Both the position numbers and the translations under genes were made by a program. The notes beneath the pieces were generated by a model that searched no databases, had not been told where the DNA came from, and was given only the letters and a program-made list of their open reading frames with translations. This document shows, in pieces, positions 61,584 through 64,000 of a DNA stretch of 64,000 nt (its first letter is position 1; the number at the start of each line of letters is the position of its first letter). Origin of the DNA: Hephaestia caeni (GTDB lineage Bacteria > Pseudomonadota > Alphaproteobacteria > Sphingomonadales > Sphingomonadaceae). The stretch lies in the NCBI RefSeq assembly GCF_003550065.1, contig NZ_QXDC01000002.1, positions 1,298,260 to 1,362,259 on the forward strand, given 5' to 3'.

Positions 61584-61748
61584 ATTCCAATGCCCGTCAT
61601 CGGGCTCGATCTTGATGACCCGACATTCCCCGGTCTCCAGCATATGGATGACGCTGGTGCTGCTGATCCAGTTGCGGCCTGGCCGATCTGCATAGGCGGC
61701 CCCCGATGCGAGTGCTCCCAGCAACGCCGCGCCGGCGAGCTATTTCAC
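61584..61748 (-). pseudogene. remnant of a small secreted PepSY-like gene
   Basis: From GTG 61748 (GAAGGAG upstream) the frame reads M-K-stop (TAG 61740-61742), then LAGAALLGALASGAAYADRPG, a clear signal peptide with cleavage after AYA, and a mature part with SVIHMLETGE and IKIEPDDGHW. The DRPG...DDGHW pattern is typical of small PepSY-like proteins. The TAG at codon 3 and the loss of the C-terminus at the junction with the MNT-HEPN gene mark a broken gene. The rest of 61,750-62,079 shows no gene. Confidence 0.55.
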
Positions 61749-62079
61749 GCGCTCCTTCTTCGATTGCGCTTGCCGCGATAGGGTCGCGACGTCCGATCTG
61801 CCCGAACCGGCGCGCGGCACGCCGTTCGGATCAACGGCCGCGGTGCCGGGACACCATCATCCGATGCCCGGATCATGCCATTCACCGCCTGCGGCCGGCG
61901 CGTGTCTCTCTCCTTCATGGCACCGATCCACCGTCACGACGCCGCGCATCGGGTGGCGTTGACCACCGATAATCCAGCCTCCGTCAGATCACCGGCCGGG
62001 CACGATAGCCGGATCAGCTCCCAGGTTGCCCGTGATCAATCCCCTCCTTGCCGCCTGACTGCGGGGCGCGAATCCCTAT

Positions 62080-62340
62080 GCCGTCAACCCCGTTCGGGGT
62101 TCGCCCTGCGCTGCGCTTCGGTGACGGCGGGCCACGGCCCCTCCGATGGGCGACACCGGGGAATGGTCCCTGGGCAACCCAAGGAGATTTGACATGGCTA
62201 TCGTTGCGACCCTCACCGTGAAGCCGGACGGCACGATGGACGGCAATCTGACCACCCTCAACGTCACGGCGCCGATCACGATCATCCGCAATGCGCGCAA
62301 GATGAAGGACAACGACCCCGACTGGCGCGTCCTCAGCCGG
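62080..62340 (+). repeat. long imperfect direct repeat, right copy
   Basis: Starts GCCGTCAACCCCGTTCGGGG and extends into the intact DUF736 gene; about 250 bases match 43,701-43,950. The two copies bracket 18.4 kb. Confidence 0.7.
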
Positions 62341-62514
62341 AAGAACGGCTTCGAACTCGGGGCGGGCTGGGATCGCTCGTCCCAGAGCACCGGCGTCGAA
62401 TACACCTCGCTCTCGCTGTCGGCGCCGGAGTTCGGGACGATCTACGCCAATATCGCCAACGCGCCCGGCGACGACCCGACGAAGAAGGTCGCGATCTGGA
62501 ATCCGCCGGCCTGA
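62194..62514 (+). CDS. DUF736 protein
   Basis: A 106-residue intact DUF736 protein, MAIVATLTVKPDGTMDGNLT at the start, RNARKMKDNDPDWRVLSRKNGFELGAGWDRS in the middle and EYTSLSLSAPEFGTIYANI near the end. The family is nearly confined to alphaproteobacterial plasmids and ICEs and its function is unknown. ATG 62194 has AAGGAGA upstream. A hairpin follows the stop. Confidence 0.85.
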   Translation: MAIVATLTVKPDGTMDGNLTTLNVTAPITIIRNARKMKDNDPDWRVLSRKNGFELGAGWDRSSQSTGVEYTSLSLSAPEFGTIYANIANAPGDDPTKKVAIWNPPA

Positions 62515-62526
62515 CGCGCCGATCTC

Positions 62527-62558
62527 GGCCCCATCGCAAGATGGGGCCGCCTTCTTGT
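62527..62558 (+). terminator. terminator-like hairpin after DUF736
   Basis: GGCCCCATC (62527-62535), GCAA loop, GATGGGGCC (62540-62548), then a C/T-rich GCCTTCTTGT. The next ATG is at 62583. Confidence 0.6.
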
Positions 62559-62582
62559 CACCTCTTGCTGAAAGGCAACGAC

Positions 62583-62891
62583 ATGAGCCGTCACCCCGTC
62601 ATCGTCCGCTCGGCCGATCGCACCGACGACAATGCCATCATCGGCTTCGATCCCCCGATGCGGACCTATTTCCTCCAGGCGTTCGAGGATCCGGCGACCG
62701 AACAGCCGCGCCTCTGGCTCGGCACGCGCTTCGACCAATATCCCGATCTCGCCTCGCTCATTGCCGCTGCCGGCGAACAGGGCTTCGATATCGAGACGCT
62801 CGACGACGAAATCCTTGTCGACATGGCGCGCGAAGCAGCACAACCGCGCGGCCGCTCGCTGATGGAGCGCCTCGGCTGGCCGCTCTCCTGA
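62583..62891 (+). CDS. hypothetical protein, 102 aa
   Basis: An acidic small protein, MSRHPVIVRSADRTDDNAIIGFDPPMRTYFLQAFEDP, then LWLGTRFDQYPDLASLIAAAGEQGFDI and SLMERLGWPLS. No family recognised. ATG 62583 has AAAGGCAACG before. It follows DUF736 as a conserved-looking neighbour. Confidence 0.65.
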   Translation: MSRHPVIVRSADRTDDNAIIGFDPPMRTYFLQAFEDPATEQPRLWLGTRFDQYPDLASLIAAAGEQGFDIETLDDEILVDMAREAAQPRGRSLMERLGWPLS

Positions 62892-62940
62892 TGCGCCAGA
62901 ACTGCCGGGGCGGCTGGACGGCCGCCCCGACAGCCATGCT

Positions 62941-63216
62941 TCAGCCGTTCAGCCGGTCCTTCACCGCTTTCGCAGGCGCGAAGGTCAACTTATTCGACGC
63001 CGCGATCTTGATCGTTTCGCCGGTCGCCGGGTTACGCCCGTCGCGCGCCTCGGTGCGCTTCACCTTGAACTTGCCGAACCCCGACAGCGCGATCTCGTCG
63101 CCCTTGGTCGCGGCGGCGGCGATCGCGGCGAACATGTCGTCGACATATTTGCGGGCATCGGCCTTGGTGATGCCGTTGGACGCGGCGAGCGCCTCGGCGA
63201 GATCGTTATTGTTCAC
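62941..63216 (-). CDS. HU-family DNA-binding protein
   Basis: A 91-residue HU/IHF protein: VNNNDLAEALAASNGITKADARKYVDDMFAAIAAAATKGDEIALSGFGKFKVKRTEARDGRNPATGETIKIAASNKLTFAPAKAVKD contains the GFGKF turn and the RNPATGE DNA-clasping arm. It bends DNA and may serve element replication or transfer. The GTG at 63216 with GGAG 10 bases ahead is used; the longer frame upstream is noncoding. Confidence 0.9.
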   Translation of the reverse strand: MNNNDLAEALAASNGITKADARKYVDDMFAAIAAAATKGDEIALSGFGKFKVKRTEARDGRNPATGETIKIAASNKLTFAPAKAVKDRLNG

Positions 63217-63624
63217 GCAATCTTGCTCCTGTTCAGTGACCCCCGCACCCTGAAACCTGCTCGGCCCCACACGCGGGGGGTGTTGCCATATCAGCCTCCT
63301 CTGCCTTGTCACGCCTGCATCCCCGTCAGGCGCGGGCCACGGGCGGCAAGCGGGCGCAATGGAGCTTCATCACCACTCCGAATCCGTCGGGGCATCCGGC
63401 AGCGCAGAGCGGCAAAACTGCACCGGTCGGATGAACCGGACCATCCGCGTCGCAAGCGCTGTTCCCCTGACGGAAGCCTGACCTCGGCCAATCAACCCGT
63501 AAAGGGTCCGCTACGCGAGGCGTGCGGCCGCGCCCCGAGGGGCGCGGTGATTGCGGCCAGCCTTCCGCCCTGGGGGCGCCTGCCGAGCGGGAATGGTCCC
63601 GCTCCACCGACAGGAGCCGTTCCC
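63217..63624. other. intergenic region with GC-rich leader
   Basis: A 408-base gap. The left part holds the HU promoter. From about 63,500 to 63,624 there are strong inverted repeats (for example GCCGCGCCCC-GA-GGGGCGCGG, and GAGCGGGA/TCCCGCTC near 63,590) related in block order to the leader at 59,510. No gene was seen. Confidence 0.4.
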
Positions 63625-63789
63625 ATGCCGCTCACCACCGCCCAGAAGCTCGCCTGGAATCTCGCGCGCACGTTGATGAAGGTCATTGTCCTGGTCCGGA
63701 CCGACGACGGCTATTCCGTGATGCCGTGGGACGAGTTCGACGGCAACGATGCGCAGGTCGTGCGCGAATATGACCCCTTTCCCGGTTGA
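63625..63789 (+). CDS. hypothetical protein, 54 aa
   Basis: MPLTTAQKLAWNLARTLMKVIVLVRTDDGYSVMPWDEFDG to REYDPFPG. Basic N-terminal helix followed by a short acidic part. ATG 63625 has CAGGAGC upstream. Function unknown; it follows the structured leader, as other element genes do. Confidence 0.6.
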   Translation: MPLTTAQKLAWNLARTLMKVIVLVRTDDGYSVMPWDEFDGNDAQVVREYDPFPG

Positions 63790-63924
63790 TCGGCGCGTCA
63801 ATCCGCTTTCCCGATCGAGAAGAATCCGGTTTCGCTCGATCGCCCGCGGCGCTATCCTGCCAGGACATAGCGCTGTGGAGGAGGTGGCAGGCGCGTCCAA
63901 CTTTTCGTCAGAGAAGGACGCTCT

Positions 63925-64000
63925 ATGACCATCATTCTCATCCTCGGCGTCTTCGCCGGTCTTTACATGCTGTGGCTGGTGTTCAGCCTCGCGATCTATG
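63925..64000 (+). CDS. small membrane protein, N-terminal part (cut by window end)
   Basis: ATG 63925 with AGAAGGA upstream opens MTIILILGVFAGLYMLWLVFSLAIY, one hydrophobic helix, and runs off the right edge. No family can be assigned. Confidence 0.5.
   Translation, partial: MTIILILGVFAGLYMLWLVFSLAIY

Noticed and set aside
1..64000. tRNA, rRNA, CRISPR or insertion sequence
   Set aside because: No cloverleaf-type sequence, rRNA core, regularly spaced repeat or transposase was recognised by eye; a computational scan was not possible.

Overview
The window looks like a GC-rich alphaproteobacterial chromosome segment, most likely from a Sphingomonas-type (Sphingomonadaceae) bacterium. This is inferred from overall base composition, the protein families present, and the accessory module at the right end (DUF736, DUF2958, ArdC-like, strawberry-notch helicase), which is common on sphingomonad integrative elements and plasmids. 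No rRNA, tRNA, CRISPR array, integrase or insertion sequence was recognised.

Bases 1-39,000 are dominated by what I read as a fluoride-response island. Ten copies of the fluoride (crcB-motif) riboswitch lie in about 31 kb, on both strands, and nearly every operon there starts with one. They precede: (1) a HEAT-repeat protein plus a small unknown protein; (2) zapE, an iron-permease-like protein and perhaps corA; (3) a HAD-like protein plus the ABC-F factor ettA; (4) two MutS-like ATPases, a DUF211 protein and a VIT-like membrane protein; (5) glutamine synthetase; (6) an unknown membrane protein; (7) a roughly 10-kb operon for a complex-I/hydrogenase-4-like membrane complex that lacks [NiFe] cysteines, ending with a phosphatase, a Nudix hydrolase and mntH; (8) cyclopropane-fatty-acid synthase, DUF190 and a dynamin-like GTPase; (9) a universal stress protein; (10) the fluoride channel crcB/fluc, a small membrane protein, a tandem universal stress protein, pyrophosphatase, enolase, a phosphatase, uppP, an MFS transporter and phosphoglycerate mutase. 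Together these cover fluoride export, replacement of fluoride-sensitive enzymes (enolase, pyrophosphatase), Mg/Mn/Fe supply, membrane repair, nucleic-acid maintenance and a redox-linked membrane complex.

The expression platforms look translational: in most copies the 3' strand of the aptamer can pair with a Shine-Dalgarno sequence just downstream. In several cases that Shine-Dalgarno serves a short leader ORF that overlaps the start of the real gene. A divergent lysR-ilvD pair (24,985-27,860) sits inside the island without a riboswitch.

Bases 39,200-43,430 hold three minus-strand genes (di-haem cytochrome c peroxidase family, secreted phosphoesterase lipoprotein, proline iminopeptidase). From about 43,700 to the right edge lies a plus-strand mobile-element module: truncated DUF736, ArdC-like antirestriction protein, DUF2958, ParDE toxin-antitoxin, a 712-residue ParB-like protein, many small unknown proteins, a 1,448-residue methyltransferase/strawberry-notch helicase, a Toprim protein, a DUF2493 protein, an MNT-HEPN protein, intact DUF736 and HU. 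Several intergenic gaps there hold terminator-like hairpins a few bases before the next start codon, and some genes share long GC-rich structured leaders.
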